Assembly (NCBI GenBank): GCA_902806565.1
Contig: CADCXA010000024.1
Coordinates: 124,001 to 188,000 of the forward strand
Direction of reading: 5' to 3'
DNA length: 64,000 nucleotides
Source: Hypoxylon rubiginosum
Lineage: Eukaryota > Ascomycota > Sordariomycetes > Xylariales > Hypoxylaceae
Positions 1 to 11,792 of this stretch are shown one piece after another (the first letter of the stretch is position 1; the number at the start of each line of letters is the position of its first letter). The position numbers were made by a program, and so were the translations under genes. The notes under the pieces were generated by a model that saw only the letters and a list, made by a program, of their open reading frames with translations, was not told the origin of the DNA and did no database searches.

Positions 1-1
1 A

Positions 2-586
2 ACCAGGACCAGCTCGGCATCCCCGAACGAACTTCGCGACCGCATTCGCAGTCATGTCGAGGAACTCACGCAGGTACTTGATGCTCAGAAATCCAATTTT
101 TTGGCTGTTCCCGAGAGTGTACGGTCGAAGATCCACGGATTCCACGGCTTCGGAGCCCTGCATGCTATGGGCATGTTGCGCGAATCGGTGCTAGCGGTCA
201 AGTACACTGCAAGCTACCTCGCGACCGTTTCCGAGAAAGCCAAGAATATCGACAAGGCCCGGTCCTCGAACGAGATGGCGGCATGGCTCGCACCCGAGCT
301 GAAGAAGATGACGGCGGCGGCGGCGGAGTCGGAAGGCGTAATCAAGAACCGCATCAAGCTGCTCAAAAGCTACCTCGACGACGTCGACGGCTGGAGAGAT
401 CGCTTGTGCGACTGGACCTTTGGCGAGTACGCCACTGCTTATGAACCCGATCAGGAGTTCAAGAAGGAGATGAGCTCAAAGCTCAAAGCCGTCGTACCCA
501 AGGCGAATGCCGAAGTGTGGGCTGACCATGTTGGGGAGTCCTGGCGGCAGCTCATGAAGGGCTGGGCCGCCGTCAAATTCGACTGA
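2..586 (+). CDS. C-terminal part of an unidentified protein
   Basis: The frame is open from base 2 to the stop at 584-586 and gives 194 residues, so the gene starts outside the window. There is no convincing ATG near the left edge, so it is a 3' exon. The visible part is mainly charged, helix-prone sequence with KLKAVVPKAN- and ESWRQLMKGW-like stretches and a run of Ala near the middle (AAAAESEG). No signal peptide, TM segment or catalytic motif can be seen. I do not recognise the family. It is followed by about 800 bp without a gene, then the convergent ILM1-family gene. Confidence 0.7.
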   Translation, partial: TRTSSASPNELRDRIRSHVEELTQVLDAQKSNFLAVPESVRSKIHGFHGFGALHAMGMLRESVLAVKYTASYLATVSEKAKNIDKARSSNEMAAWLAPELKKMTAAAAESEGVIKNRIKLLKSYLDDVDGWRDRLCDWTFGEYATAYEPDQEFKKEMSSKLKAVVPKANAEVWADHVGESWRQLMKGWAAVKFD

Positions 587-1393
587 TCGGCCGAGTGCCG
601 CATTTCACCTCTTGCCTCCTCACACGGCCTAGACTACGCTCCGCTACTCGGTGATGTTTATTAGCTGCATTCTCGGAAGGGATTTTGAGTACCTCGGTTC
701 TAGCACCACTGGTATTTAAAGACTTTCTTAAGGAATCTCTAGGGGACGTATATTCCGATGCGGGTTGCTAGCACTTATCTACGTGATGGGACTCCCCTGC
801 AAAGAATCCAATTAGCAGAAAGGCTTGAAAATGATATATGGACAAGAAGGTAGATATCGAACTTTTTCGATAAACGATTAGTTCTAGAAATAACCCAGTC
901 GAAGACGAAGCTGATTAGCTGAGCTCTCGAAGACATAAGGTAGTGCGAATGAATACAGCTTTTACAAGAACAATTCACCGTAATTGATAGCGCATACATA
1001 TCATCTATGGGAACCTTCACCATACCAGCAGTAGGTATAGGCTGTGATGGAAACATTTCTTGAAGAAAAGGGTATCTTTCATGTCCTCAAATCTCAATCT
1101 CGGCACAGCAGTCTCCCGTCTCCCTGTGAACCCAAGTCCGATGCCATGGAAATGCCAACTCCCGCGCCTATGCTCGTGCCACATGTACCTCTGAAAACTC
1201 CGCTTACAAAAATATCTTAGGTAAAGCTAGCCATAATCGGGGATCGGGCCCTCGATCAAGATGCCATTCTAATCTGGGAATGGGACTGCTGTGCTGGCCT
1301 ACATGAATAGCACCCGGCCAATACACTCTATGTATCTCTATGGGCGTAAGTCTTCTCCTTGGGCGAAGATAAGAATATTGGTATCGATCCGAT
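587..1393. other. Intergenic, nothing recognised
   Basis: Between two convergent 3' ends. Only short frames without codon bias or family resemblance were seen; this should mainly be 3' UTR sequence. Confidence 0.5.
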
Positions 1394-2057
1394 TCAGCTA
1401 CCGCCGCTGCTGCTGCCCCTCCTCTTCTTGCGGACGACGAAGCGGCCGGCCTCCTCCTTGAGGGTGACCCAGACCCAGAACCAGCTGAGGAACTCGAGGA
1501 AGGCGAAGGTGAAGAAGACGCGGTTCCGGAGGCCGTCGCCGCCGCCGGCGGTGGCGCTGCCGGCCATGAAGGCGGAAGGGGGGGTCAGCGGGTGGGACAT
1601 GCGGCCGGCGCCGGAGCGGCCGTAGGAAGGGGTCGAGAAGTAGGTGAAGAGGGTCAGGACGGCGAAGAGGGTGATGCGCAGGGGGGCCTGGGAGCCCCAG
1701 TAGTGCACCAGCCAGATCTCCTCGGGGAGCGAGAGGGTGAGCAGGTCGGAGAGGCCGACGAGAAGGAGGGAGACGGCGAGGAGGGAGCAGGCGGCGCTGG
1801 GGGTTGCGAAGGCGGCTGTCTGGGGCTAGGTATTTGTTGCCTCGTTAGTAACAGAGTAGATAGAAAGGGGTTGAGCCAAGGGGAGAAAAGGGAGAGGGAG
1901 AAATGTAGAAGAAGCTTACCATGCCCATGGCTTCGCCGAGCACCCAAACTAGGGCCTGGTCGGCAATGGCGTTGGGATTCGTATAGAAGAAGTAGGCGAG
2001 GGTGATGTGGAAGAGGCAGATGGAGGTGAGAATCGTCTTGGCCGATATGAGTGCCAT
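1394..2057 (-). CDS. ILM1: ILM1-family membrane protein
   Basis: Two exons, 2057-1920 and 1825-1394, give about 189 residues. The start is the ATG of MALISAKTILTS. Donor GTAAGC follows GEAMGM, and the intron ends in CCTAG. A second in-frame acceptor 6 bp on (CAG, exon from 1819) would drop two residues (PQ). The protein has four hydrophobic segments, a Gly/Ser-rich loop before the last one, and a basic tail (RKKRRGSSSGGS). This fits the Ilm1 family, named in yeast for increased loss of mitochondrial DNA and also linked to ER/lipid phenotypes; its molecular function is not settled. It is transcribed divergently from CDC43. The family call rests on the conserved N-terminus (FFYTNPNAIADQALVWVLGE) and the topology. 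Confidence 0.82.
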
Positions 2058-2804
2058 CTTGACAAGTTTTGGTATATACGGCTTGAGAACGTTCGACGGT
2101 TCGGTGCTTAGGCCAGGACCCAAAGCTTGTATGTGAATGTACTTGTCTTCGAACACGAGCAGGATGGTTATATTGGTTGTTTTTTTCGTCAGGGGAAGAG
2201 GAAGATGGAGCAAGTCGTCGAAAAGTCCGGAGAAGGGGATGGAGCCATACACGTGGACGATATGACTATGGTGCTGGTATATTCTTCCGTTGCAAATGAA
2301 CTGCGGTAGTGTCGTCGTGTGACGGCGTCCTAGTCAAGGAAACGCATCTGCATGAATTCGCTGGACACTCGGAGGGGAGAAAGATAGGCAGGCGTATGGC
2401 GTACAGCGTATGAGATGGGAGTACGTCGTGTCAGGTCGGGGCTCACAACTCCCGATGGATTCAGGGATTTCTTATCGCTTATCGCCCATCTTTTTCTGTT
2501 TCGATGTTTCGAAAGGCTTGTGATACGAGGCTAGTGAGGTACGGTGCCGTGCATGAGCCACATCGAGGGGTATGCGGGGCTATAGGGCTGATGCTTACGG
2601 GGGTAGGTACATTTTACAGGTGATAGCTCCGAATACTAGGTACACCATCAACTACACCATCAACTGGATACAATTATTTAGAGCTCATTTTATATGACAT
2701 TTTCTTCTCATCTTTCCCCCGTTTCAATGCCTGCCGCACCGTCCAAATAGATACACACTACCGTCCTCGTCAATAACAACACCAACACTATCACCAACAC
2801 CGCC
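2058..2804. promoter_or_regulatory. Shared divergent promoter region, ILM1 / CDC43
   Basis: About 750 bp between two start codons on opposite strands. It must hold both promoters. The stretch just upstream of CDC43 is pyrimidine-rich (ttttcttctcatctttccccc around 2699-2720), typical of fungal core promoters. No TATA box is clear. Confidence 0.5.
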
Positions 2805-4274
2805 ATGAACTCGGAACAGCCTCCCCTCGACACGGCTCGCCATATCCGCTACTGGCAACGATGCTTCCGTTCTCTACTCCCTCATCACTACGTGAGCAAC
2901 GACAGCATCCGTCTCACCTTAGGCTTCTTCATAATCGCAGCCCTCGACCTCCTATCTTCGCCTTCCTCCTACTCCGAGCCGCCTCGCGACCCCCTTAAAG
3001 CCTCTCTCATCACACCAGACGACCGCAAGCGCCTCCGCGCCTGGGTCCTGTCCCTGCAACACCCCCAAGGCGGTTTCTGCGGTTCGCCTCACCACGTCTT
3101 GCCCGCAGAGTATGCCACCAAGTGGGATGCCATAAATAAGGTCGAATCCGCGAGGGACCCGGCCAATGCAAACATAGCCGCCACCTACTTCGCTCTGCTG
3201 CTGCTGGGTATCCTAGCCGACGACGATGGAACCAACGCCTTCGTGGGAGTCCACCGAATAAAGACCCTTCGATGGCTCAAGAAGCTGCAGAGGGACGACG
3301 GAAGCTTTGGCGAGATTATCGACGAGGACGGTTACGTGGGGGGAGGTAGGGACATGCGGTATTGTTACCTCGCTGCTACTATTAGGTGGGCTCTTGGAGG
3401 ACCCGAGGCCGGCGAGGATTACGATGCCGATGCTCTCGTAGCGCACATACGACGAGGACAAACCTTTGACGGAGGCGTGGCCGAGAGCTCTGCGCACGAG
3501 AGTCACGCAGGTTACGCATACTGCGCGGTTGCAGCACTATCCCTCCTCGACCTTGCCAACCCCGACGCCGCTACGCAACCGAACCACTATATCCACGCAG
3601 GAATCCCATCTGTCCCTTCCCTGGTGCATTTCCTTGCGTGCCGCCAGTTTGATTACCTCGACCCTAATCCCGACGAAGAAGCTGAAGGATCCAGCAACCA
3701 CGCGCTGCCTGATTTATCTAACCTCACCCTATCCGATGCCCCTGGAACAACTGGGTTCAACGGCCGCCTGAACAAAGCTGCGGACACCTGTTACACCTGG
3801 TGGGTATGTGGTACGCTATCAATGCTCGGCGAGGGACAAGTCGTCGACCGCGACCCGGCGAGAAAATTCATGCTGGAGAAGACACAGCACCTGATCGGCG
3901 GATTCGCTAAGCACCCCGGCGGACCCCCGGACGTATACCACGCCTACTTAGGCCTCGCCGCCCTGGCAACGATGGCGGGCGAGGAGAGTGGCGGCAAGGA
4001 AGAGGGACTGGGTAGATTCGACCCGCGACTCTGCGTGAGCCGCGAGGCCTCCGAGCGGGTAGCCAAGGCACGAGAGGCGCTGCTAGCTCCCCCCGAAGAC
4101 GAAAGTGACGACGATTGGGGCTACGAGACCGAACAGATTAAGCAAGAACTTGACTGGGCCGAGACGCAAAAGACCGTTGCGCGGTTGGAGGCCAAGTGGA
4201 AGGCCGAGGGCAAGATACCCGCACTCGAGATGGATAAGTGGAATCCCTATGACCCGCCGAATCTCAACGAATAG
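2805..4274 (+). CDS. CDC43: Geranylgeranyltransferase type I beta subunit
   Basis: Single exon, 489 residues. It is the catalytic beta subunit of protein geranylgeranyltransferase I, which pairs with the RAM2 alpha subunit and lipidates CaaX-Leu proteins such as Rho GTPases in the cytosol. The prenyltransferase alpha/alpha-barrel repeats are visible in order: GGFCGSPHH (~85), NIAATYFALLLLG (~124), RDDGSFGE, GGRDMRYCYLAA, FDGGVAESSAHESHAGYAYC, GFNGRLNKAADTCYTWW and IGGFAKHPGGPPDVYHAYLG. Zinc ligands are read as D327, C329 and H379. Compared with yeast Cdc43 (~376 aa) it is longer, with extra acidic loops and a charged C-terminal tail after ~430. It is convergent with TRS130. Confidence 0.93.
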   Translation: MNSEQPPLDTARHIRYWQRCFRSLLPHHYVSNDSIRLTLGFFIIAALDLLSSPSSYSEPPRDPLKASLITPDDRKRLRAWVLSLQHPQGGFCGSPHHVLPAEYATKWDAINKVESARDPANANIAATYFALLLLGILADDDGTNAFVGVHRIKTLRWLKKLQRDDGSFGEIIDEDGYVGGGRDMRYCYLAATIRWALGGPEAGEDYDADALVAHIRRGQTFDGGVAESSAHESHAGYAYCAVAALSLLDLANPDAATQPNHYIHAGIPSVPSLVHFLACRQFDYLDPNPDEEAEGSSNHALPDLSNLTLSDAPGTTGFNGRLNKAADTCYTWWVCGTLSMLGEGQVVDRDPARKFMLEKTQHLIGGFAKHPGGPPDVYHAYLGLAALATMAGEESGGKEEGLGRFDPRLCVSREASERVAKAREALLAPPEDESDDDWGYETEQIKQELDWAETQKTVARLEAKWKAEGKIPALEMDKWNPYDPPNLNE

Positions 4275-4797
4275 GGCGGCTCGGCTGCTTGATGGGGATG
4301 CGATGCCTAGTCAGATGATATCTGGTCCTTGCTCTACAGCTCTATTAGATAATCTAGGGTTGTAACAGGAATATGGCTTCTTAGCTCTCCAAGGTTGATG
4401 TACATGTCTACATCGCACAGGGAGTGAGGATAGGACCGTTGTAGGTAAAAATGAATTATGATACCCCCTAATCTTGGATCGTGAGTGGTCTTTATAGCCG
4501 TCTAGTACCTATCTAGGGACCAGGTAGGTAGGTACCTAAACATTTCTCTGTAAGCACCTAAGACATTTGCAGGCGGAATCACTGTAAGGAATATTCTCGC
4601 AGTTCTGATTTTAGGGGGTTTAAGGTATATTGGTATCTCCCTCTTCAAAAATGGTGCCTTCTATAGCGACCAACTTCTTCGATGGCTTTCCCACGATTAT
4701 TGTTCTCTTTCTCCATCACGCAGAGGCCAACAGCAAATGCAGTCCGACAATGCTTTTTCATGTAGCATGACCCAGTTCAAAAATTTATTGCTCAACA
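4275..4797. other. Intergenic between convergent 3' ends
   Basis: Holds the 3' UTRs of CDC43 and TRS130. An AGGTAGGTAGGTACCTA motif lies at about 4531-4547. No gene was seen. Confidence 0.5.
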
Positions 4798-7700
4798 TTA
4801 TGCGATAACCCTCGTCCCCACTACACTTAACCCCAAAGCCCCCTCCGGCCGCCTCTCCATATCTAGCACCAGCGGTCCGCCGCCCGGTCCGCTGGCGTCG
4901 AGGCTGAGCGTAACGCGCGCCCTGTCCACGACGGCCCGAACCGTCTCGCCGAGGTTCCGAAAGTCGGTTTCGAAGTGGACAGGCGACTGGTTGACGGGCG
5001 TTGCGCCGGAGGGGTTGTTGTTATTGTTGGCGGCGTCATCGTACGGCCGCACCTCGCGGATGTCGACGCCGGGGTACGGCAGCCAGCCCTCGCGCAGCGG
5101 GATCAGGAGGATGGGGATTTCGGCCTCGGTGTCGGGAGTGCTGCTGTATTGATTCTTCTGGCCCTCGCCCTTGCCTGACGACAGCAGCGCCGGCGCGGGG
5201 ATCACGAAGTGGCCTTTCCGACGGCCGCCTACGAGCCACGTGTCTTGGGGGGCGGTAAGCTCGTAGCTGAACTCGATATCTGTCTGCTCGGAGGGCGGTG
5301 TGGTCGTGTCCCAGATCCGGGTCCACTTCAGGTGCAGGACCGCGGGAAGAAGCTGGTTGGCACAAACGGTAGGGGTTGGCGAATCCGAAGACAAGAGGGA
5401 GAACTGGGACTGCTGTACTGGCTGCTGGAGCCGAATGTCGGCTGTGTGTACGATGGTCAGGGAGGGTATATCTACGGGAATTAGAATCGACTTCGGCTCG
5501 GCGGATGTCGAGGTGCCAAGGATGAGTTTAGGATTCTCGGCCTGCCAGGTCCGGAGGAACGACGCTAGGGCCTTCGAATAATCAGTGCCGTCCGGTGCCT
5601 TGCCCAATCCAACGAAATATCTAGCCCAGTTCACCGAAGACAAGAACGTAATAGGGACCACCCTAAGGAGAGCCGCTCGCTCTAAGTCGTATTCGGTCAG
5701 CCCGTGACGCACATGGGGAATGACGGTCGAGCAGAGGAGTCGCGAAAAGGGGCGCAGCGGCTTGTCCTGCAGAGATTTAATTAATGAATCTTCGATTAGA
5801 GACTCAATTTCGTCCTCCAAGACAGAATAAAGTAGTCTTAAGTACATAGTCTTGTGCATTTTTGGAGCGATTTTGACGCCCGCCTTGCGGAAGATCTTGT
5901 ACAGCAGACTAGCCGGCTGCTGGGGAAAGATGACAACAGGACCGCTGGGGGGGAGGCCAAAGTCCGAGTCGAAAACATCGGAAGCCACAAGCTCGCTCTT
6001 GAACAAACGCAGAGGACTATGGTCCGCAGTAGACACAGTGAATCGAGAAAAGAGAGCTTCGTGCTTAAAGATGTCTTGCACGTTAACCCCGAGGGCTAAG
6101 GCGGTTCGGACGACAGGCGTTCTTGAGAAGAAAAATGTGCCATGTTCAGTTGTGTATGTTACGTCGATGCGTATGGATATACTCGGTGTCTCTTGCTCCA
6201 ACGTATACGGGAATCGGATGCGAACTGTCGTGCTCTGCGGTACGGAATCAAGATAGAACAAGCCAGCCTCGGGCGGCTTAGAAAAGTCGACGGCAGAACC
6301 GATACATTTTGCCTCGCTAGTGATGAGTCTCAACCCTCCTGTGGCCGCCTTAACTCGGACTTCAGCGCTCATCAAGTTATTCCAACCGGAGTCCAGTTCG
6401 ATATCTACCGAATTGTTCCGATCTAACTGGATATGTCTCGACGCCTGTAACCGCACATTAAGCGTATCTGCTCGATGGTAAATGACCACGTTCGGAAATC
6501 GAACAGTATCATTGGCTTTGTCTAGAGGTTGGCCAACCTCACGCTCATGATGGAGACGCAAGTTACTTGCTGTGAGGTCTATCTCGTCGATCTCATAAGA
6601 GCCCGGAATCGCATGCTGTTATAGTTAGGATGCTGTTCGACTTGAAGCTGGGAAAGAAACTCACATTGCTATGCAACTTCAGCTTATTTTTACCTGGCTT
6701 GACGGTCACCGGTTCCGCAAGCTCAAACCATATATTTTTCGCCGGTCTACCACCCGTAGCAGCAATACGCACCCTCGCGACATCGATTTTGAGATTGTCC
6801 ACAAGCAAGCTATTTATCTTTAAATTGAGGGAGATGCTATCTCGGCCTTGGTGATATTCGGGAGGACCGTCGACTTCTACTATGGAAAAGAAGCTAGAAA
6901 GTGGTATTCGTAGTTCATTCGGTAGCGTCTTCGTCACTACAAGTAGATTGTCTAAGAAACCCTTGATCGCATCATTGTCGGGATAATCGACATCATCTTT
7001 TCTCTGTCGTCCAAATGCCGACTTCCATTCCTGGCGATCCTTCTCGGCAGTGGCAGCCTTCGTGAGGAGCTTCAACATCACCTTGACGTACTCCTCTCTT
7101 CGCTGGAGCTGCTCGAGACACCTCGAGTACATGACCAACATAGACAATTCCAGGAGGCTCCACCCGCTTTCTCCAAAGAAAGGGGTTGTTCTCCAAAAGT
7201 AGCCTGAAGCCGAACCGTAGTCACCGAGGTGGTATTTCAAGACTGCAATATCAGCCATGCTCGTGTGTACGGAGTGAGTATGATCTGCGACTGTGTAATG
7301 CCGCAAGGCCTTGTCGGTGAGCGTCTCGTAGAGGCGGTAGAAGTCGTTGCTGTTGTCGAGAGCCGTCTTAAGCAGCCTGCTATCGATTCCAGCGATAGAA
7401 ACTACAGGCTTGCCACTTGCCATGATCCGTTCGTCGTTCGTCGGTTTCTCATCGTCTTCAAGATCAATTTCAACCATGTCAACCATAGTCGACTCGCCTA
7501 CGACCGCGACGTTGGCCCATCCGTCGCTCCATCCGCGCTTCTTTCCGCATTCCGCGAGAATATTCCGGGATAGGATGTACAGCTCTGCTCTCCTAGCAGC
7601 AAGCTCCTCCAACCCGGCCTTTAGGAATGGGGATGGTGGCCCTCCGTTCTGGTGGCCAGGAAAGACATTTGGGCTCGGAGGCGGACGAGTAACGCCGGCG

Positions 7701-9592
7701 CCTCCCCCCGTCCTTATAGCTAGGGATGAGCTTCGCGCCGGGTGCATCATCGTCTTAGGTTCGGGTATCGCCGATTTCGGTTCCTGGCCGTCCGGCGAGG
7801 CCAACGCAGTCTCGGGTATCGGTAAGGCCTTGGTAGACGTCTGGGCTAAAATCTGTTGCGCGATAGAGAACGCGAAGGAAGCTACTAGGTTGTCGACCAC
7901 CTCGGAGGTCAGAGGATTCACCTGAGCCGTCGTCGAAGCAGCGTCTCCGTCTGCCTTTGCTATGTCCGACAGCGCGGCGAAAACGTCGTTCCTCATAACT
8001 TGCGATAGACTGGGCACAAACTCCAGCGTCCGACGACAAATCTCGGCAAGCATGGTCAAGTCTTCGTGCTCGTTCTCTTTCTGCCTCGGGGGCGGTGCGC
8101 GAGGTGCGACGCCATGCAAGACCGACTCTTGCTGCTCTTTGAGCTTGGCTAGGAGCTCTTCCCTCGTCGACCACGCATTCCCGAGCCGAAGCAGGAGAGA
8201 TATCTGCCTCGCGAAGATGTAACATCTGAAGTCAAATACCGAGACGTTGTTGGCGACAATCAAATCGCGATAAGGCTTCTTCGTGGAGCTGATAGGGATG
8301 TCGTCGTACGGATCCTGTGGCTGGGCACCCTCGGTATGGGACGACTGAAGATCGACTAATTCGTCTTCGTCATCGTACACGGCCCCGGCAATCGTCGACC
8401 TAGCTTTAAGAGCAATATGCTTCAACTCGTCGGTATAGCTCAGAAGCGCATTCGTGGCAGACCTCGCTCCTGTCGAAGCTTGATCCTTCACGATCATGTC
8501 CAGCCCTACGCTGAGCTCGTCGTACCCGACTAGCGCATCCTCTACGAGACCCACGCTTTCGAAGCCACGAGCGAGCCCCTCCTTAAGGATAAAGAAGGTA
8601 CAGAAATTCCAGCCGGGGAGGCTCCTCTGCGCATCCTTCTCTTTGATATCATCCTCGTACTGGCTGACGCGCAGGTCAAAACTAGACAGGATAAGGCTAC
8701 GAAACTTGGACACGAGATCCGTCCACGAATTCTCCGTCTCCTGCTCGGTTTCGGTATATCCGCTAGGTACGGCGGGTACTACGCGGGGCAGACTATCGTA
8801 AGGAACGTCGTTAACGCCTATACGAATCTGGGCAACACGATCCGCTGCGCTTTTGCTCGAGGTATTGAAATCAGACTTCATCTTCTCGAGGAGCGTACTC
8901 GACCCAGGTCTCCATCTAGACGTAGCAGAACTCTTCTCAGACACGGAGCCAGAGTCGCGGGGCTGGGTTGCGGCAGCGGTGTTGGGGATGACAAGATGGA
9001 TGATGAGCCATTCGAAGGCATCGTGGTTTTCGGCCGTGTTCCTCTTGGAGCCAGACGGGGGCGTATTCGATTTTACCCAGTCGCGGATCTCCTGCCTAAC
9101 GTGACTCTTGTACGAATCGTTATCATCGCACCGCACCAGCAGCACCTTGAGATACGGCGTCCTCCTCAGGCCGGGGATCTGGTGCCGCCGCGCCGGCGTG
9201 CTATTTCGGTTCGTGGTCTGGTCGACGGCATCAGAGGACAGAGTTGCCCCGATCTGGGTTTGGAACCCATCGTCACGAGAGACAACCCTATCGAGCTGTT
9301 GGGAAGGAGGCGGAGAGGAAACCGGAGAGGTAATGGAGCTCTTTTCGCCGGCAGGGACGAGTTCGATGTGGAGGGTATCGATGGATCGCAAGGGCCCAGC
9401 ATGGGATTGCCAATGCAGGTTGCGCAGAGGGAGTCGAGGTACTAATCCGGGAGCGAGGAGCTTGAAGACATCGTGAGGGTCGAAGTACTCGACTACGGCC
9501 AGTTAGCAAGACCGGCGCATCACTTGGACGGGGTTTCGGATGAGGGCGATGAGGGCACCTGTGACTTTGGAAGTAGAAAACGGCTGCTCCAT
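4798..9592 (-). CDS. TRS130: TRAPPII complex subunit Trs130 (TRAPPC10-like)
   Basis: Three exons: 9592-9559, 9492-6665 and 6615-4798. The sum is 4680 nt, giving 1559 residues. Exon 1 is only 34 nt (MEQPFSTSKVT); splicing at G|GTGCCC and CCGTAG|TC joins it to VEYFDPHDVFKLLAPGLVPR, which matches the conserved start of fungal Trs130. The second intron is 49 bp (GTGAGT...CTAACTATAACAG). Trs130 is a large scaffold subunit specific to TRAPPII, the exchange factor for Ypt31/Rab11 at the late Golgi. Visible features are an N-terminal foie-gras/Trs130-like region, a helical middle with a Pro/Ser-rich stretch (~620-660), and a C-terminal beta-rich region (KINSLLVDNLKID...). The 5' end faces MRI1. Confidence 0.9.
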
Positions 9593-10139
9593 GGCGAACA
9601 GCTCCACTAACTACGAAGCTGACTGCTCATGGCTTCATGATTCGGTTATTGACACATCTGTTACATCGGTATTCTGTAGCTGAGGTTGGTGTGGTTGGTG
9701 TGGTTGGTATTACTTGTCGGGATTGATGATTAACCCGTTAAGAAGATCGAGCTTCACTAAGGTTACAACTTACATCATGCGCTATAACGAGTTCAGGGGT
9801 AAAGCTACTCGAAAGCGGTGAGGGCCCACGCTGCCCAATCATTGGCTATCGAAATTCTACAGCGGTCATCCCCGGCTAGCCCCGACTGTACCCGCTGTAC
9901 CTGAGCACGCAGGCACGGCAGGTTGGCGGGGTCCGGCAGAATTTTTGATACGCAAGGGCGAAATCTCCCGGCTTCGACAGTCGAATCATAGATGCCCAAG
10001 AGTTCTATTTATTCATTTATGAACTTATGTACGCTTTCTCTTCTAGATGAAAGTAAACCATTCAAATACATCTTGAAATCAATTGTCGTCCTCATAAAAG
10101 ACTCTAGGTCATTGCTGTAAACAAGAATACAGAAGGAAT
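9593..10139. promoter_or_regulatory. Divergent promoter region, TRS130 / MRI1
   Basis: 547 bp between opposed start codons. It holds a 9-bp GGTTGGTGT repeat (about three units, 9684-9709). No TATA box stands out. Confidence 0.45.
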
Positions 10140-11480
10140 ATGTCAGGTCTTCAAGCCATCCGATATTCGCGGGGCAAATTGGAAGTTCTAGACCAACTAA
10201 AATTACCCCACGAGCATCACTACGACGAAGTCTCGACGAGCGAGGAGGCATTCGACTCTATCAAGTCCATGCGCGTTAGAGGTATCGTCCACCTCCTGGA
10301 GGTCATCATCAAATAGATAAATAGCTACATAGGTTAACACTCATGCGCTTGCAGGAGCACCAGCTATAGCCATCGTAGCAGCACTAGCGCACGGCGTCGA
10401 ATTGCATAATGGGAGCTGCAGTAAGTGACCCCCCTTGTAGTGATACCTACTACCTGCTCCATAATTGTCGGTGACGCGCAGGAACTAATTCGAAATGTAG
10501 AAGCCTCAACTGCGGACGAGACGATATCATACATCGACTCACGCCTAGACTACCTCAAGCAGTCGCGGCCGACGGCTGTAGACCTCACCAACGCCATCAC
10601 GCACCTTAAAACGACAGCCCGGGGGGTTGACGTCTCGGGAAAGGAGAATAGCGCCTCAGGCCGCGATGCGATCATCGACGCCTACATCACCGCTGCGGAG
10701 GAGATATTTCGGAAGGACACCGAAACTAATCTACTAATCGGCGAGCACGGCAGCAAGTGGCTTCTTCAAAATGCGCCGACAAAGTCGTCCGACGGCAAGG
10801 TGTCCGTCTTGACGCACTGCAACACGGGGTCGCTTGCCACGTCCGGCCACGGAACAGCACTCGGCATTATCCGCTCCTTGCATTCGGCAGGCCACTTGAA
10901 CCACGCCTTCTGTACCGAGACTCGACCGTACAATCAAGGAAGCCGTCTTACCGCCTTCGAGCTGGTGTACGAGAAGATCCCCTCCACGCTGATTACGGAC
11001 TCCATGGCAGGCGCCCTGTTCGCCCTCAAGAAGGCCGAGAAAAACATCGCCGCCGTCATCGTGGGTGCCGACCGGGTCGTGCGCAACGGAGACACCGCCA
11101 ACAAGATAGGCACGTACTCCCTCGCCGTCCTCGCCAAATACCACGGCGTAAAGTTTATCGTGGCAGCCCCGACTACCAGTATCGACCTGCACACCGAGAC
11201 CGGCGCGGGTATTAAAATCGAGGAGCGGAAAGCCGAGGAGTTGACACAGATCAGCGGGGCCGTTGTAGGGAAGGACGGGAAGGTGGACATCAGCCGGACG
11301 GAACGTGTAGCTACGGCGCATCAAGGGATCGACGTCTGGAACCCTGCCTTCGACGTCACTCCGGCCGAGTTAATCGACGCTGTGGTCACAGAACGGGGCG
11401 TCGTCATAAAAGCTAACGATGGGTCCTTTGACTTCAAACACATCATGCCGGAAAGGTGGGCCGAAATCGTCGGATCATGA
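10140..11480 (+). CDS. MRI1: Methylthioribose-1-phosphate isomerase
   Basis: Three exons: 10140-10281, 10355-10420 and 10501-11480. The sum is 1188 nt, giving 395 residues. The start is [20 protein letters not shown], the usual MRI1 opening; exon 2 supplies [18 protein letters not shown]. The enzyme converts 5-methylthioribose-1-phosphate to 5-methylthioribulose-1-phosphate in the methionine salvage pathway. It is related to the eIF2B alpha/beta/delta subunits but has the isomerase signatures: [18 protein letters not shown] with the likely catalytic Cys at 176, [16 protein letters not shown], and [18 protein letters not shown] with the likely catalytic Asp at 260. The exon 2/3 junction was chosen as GTAAGT...GTAG because it alone keeps the frame; the linker it yields (HNGSCKASTADET) is the least certain part. 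Confidence 0.9.
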
Positions 11481-11635
11481 GAACCAACACCGGGTAGTGT
11501 TTAGTAAAAGAAATAGAGGGCCAGTCCTTGAGTATTTAAATAGATTCGCCTTAGCAGCTGTGACAAATTATTTCGCATCAAATTACACTGGGTATCGGGA
11601 GAAAAAAAAGGTGACATTAAAAAAAAGAAACAAGT
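11481..11635. other. MRI1 3' flank, A-rich
   Basis: Short 3' flank with A-runs (11601-11630). On the minus strand these are further T-runs beyond the end of the Pol III-like element. Confidence 0.4.
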
Positions 11636-11792
11636 AAAAAAAAAATGCAAAAGCTCAGCCAGGTTCGAGCCCCCCGGAGGGGCTCGAACCTGGCTTACGA
11701 AAATCCTCGGGAGGATTTTACTAAGGGACCAGGCGCGGGGCCAGGCCGGGTTCTCATACTCTAACCACTAGGCCATTGGGCCACTTGGCCCA
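11636..11792 (-). ncRNA. tRNA-like Pol III element with terminal hairpin
   Basis: On the minus strand the sequence has a perfect A-box consensus (TGGCCTAGTGG, 11775-11765) and a perfect B-box (GGTTCGAGCCC, 11690-11680) 74 nt apart, followed by a ten-T run (11645-11636), the Pol III stop signal. The body does not fold as a standard tRNA: the D and T stems do not pair well. Instead it has an 8-bp hairpin (11700-11719) and a 17-bp perfect inverted repeat with a 5-nt loop (11657-11695) whose two arms each carry the B-box. A 7-bp inverted repeat also sits upstream (11777-11792). It may be a tRNA pseudogene, a tRNA-derived SINE or a new Pol III RNA. Confidence 0.5.
11657..11695. repeat. 17-bp perfect inverted repeat (hairpin)
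   Basis: Left arm 11657-11673 (AGCCAGGTTCGAGCCCC), loop CCGGA, right arm 11679-11695 exactly complementary. Confidence 0.9.

Noticed and set aside
9805..9999. 64-codon minus-strand frame upstream of TRS130
   Set aside because: Lies in the divergent promoter region and shows no conserved features.
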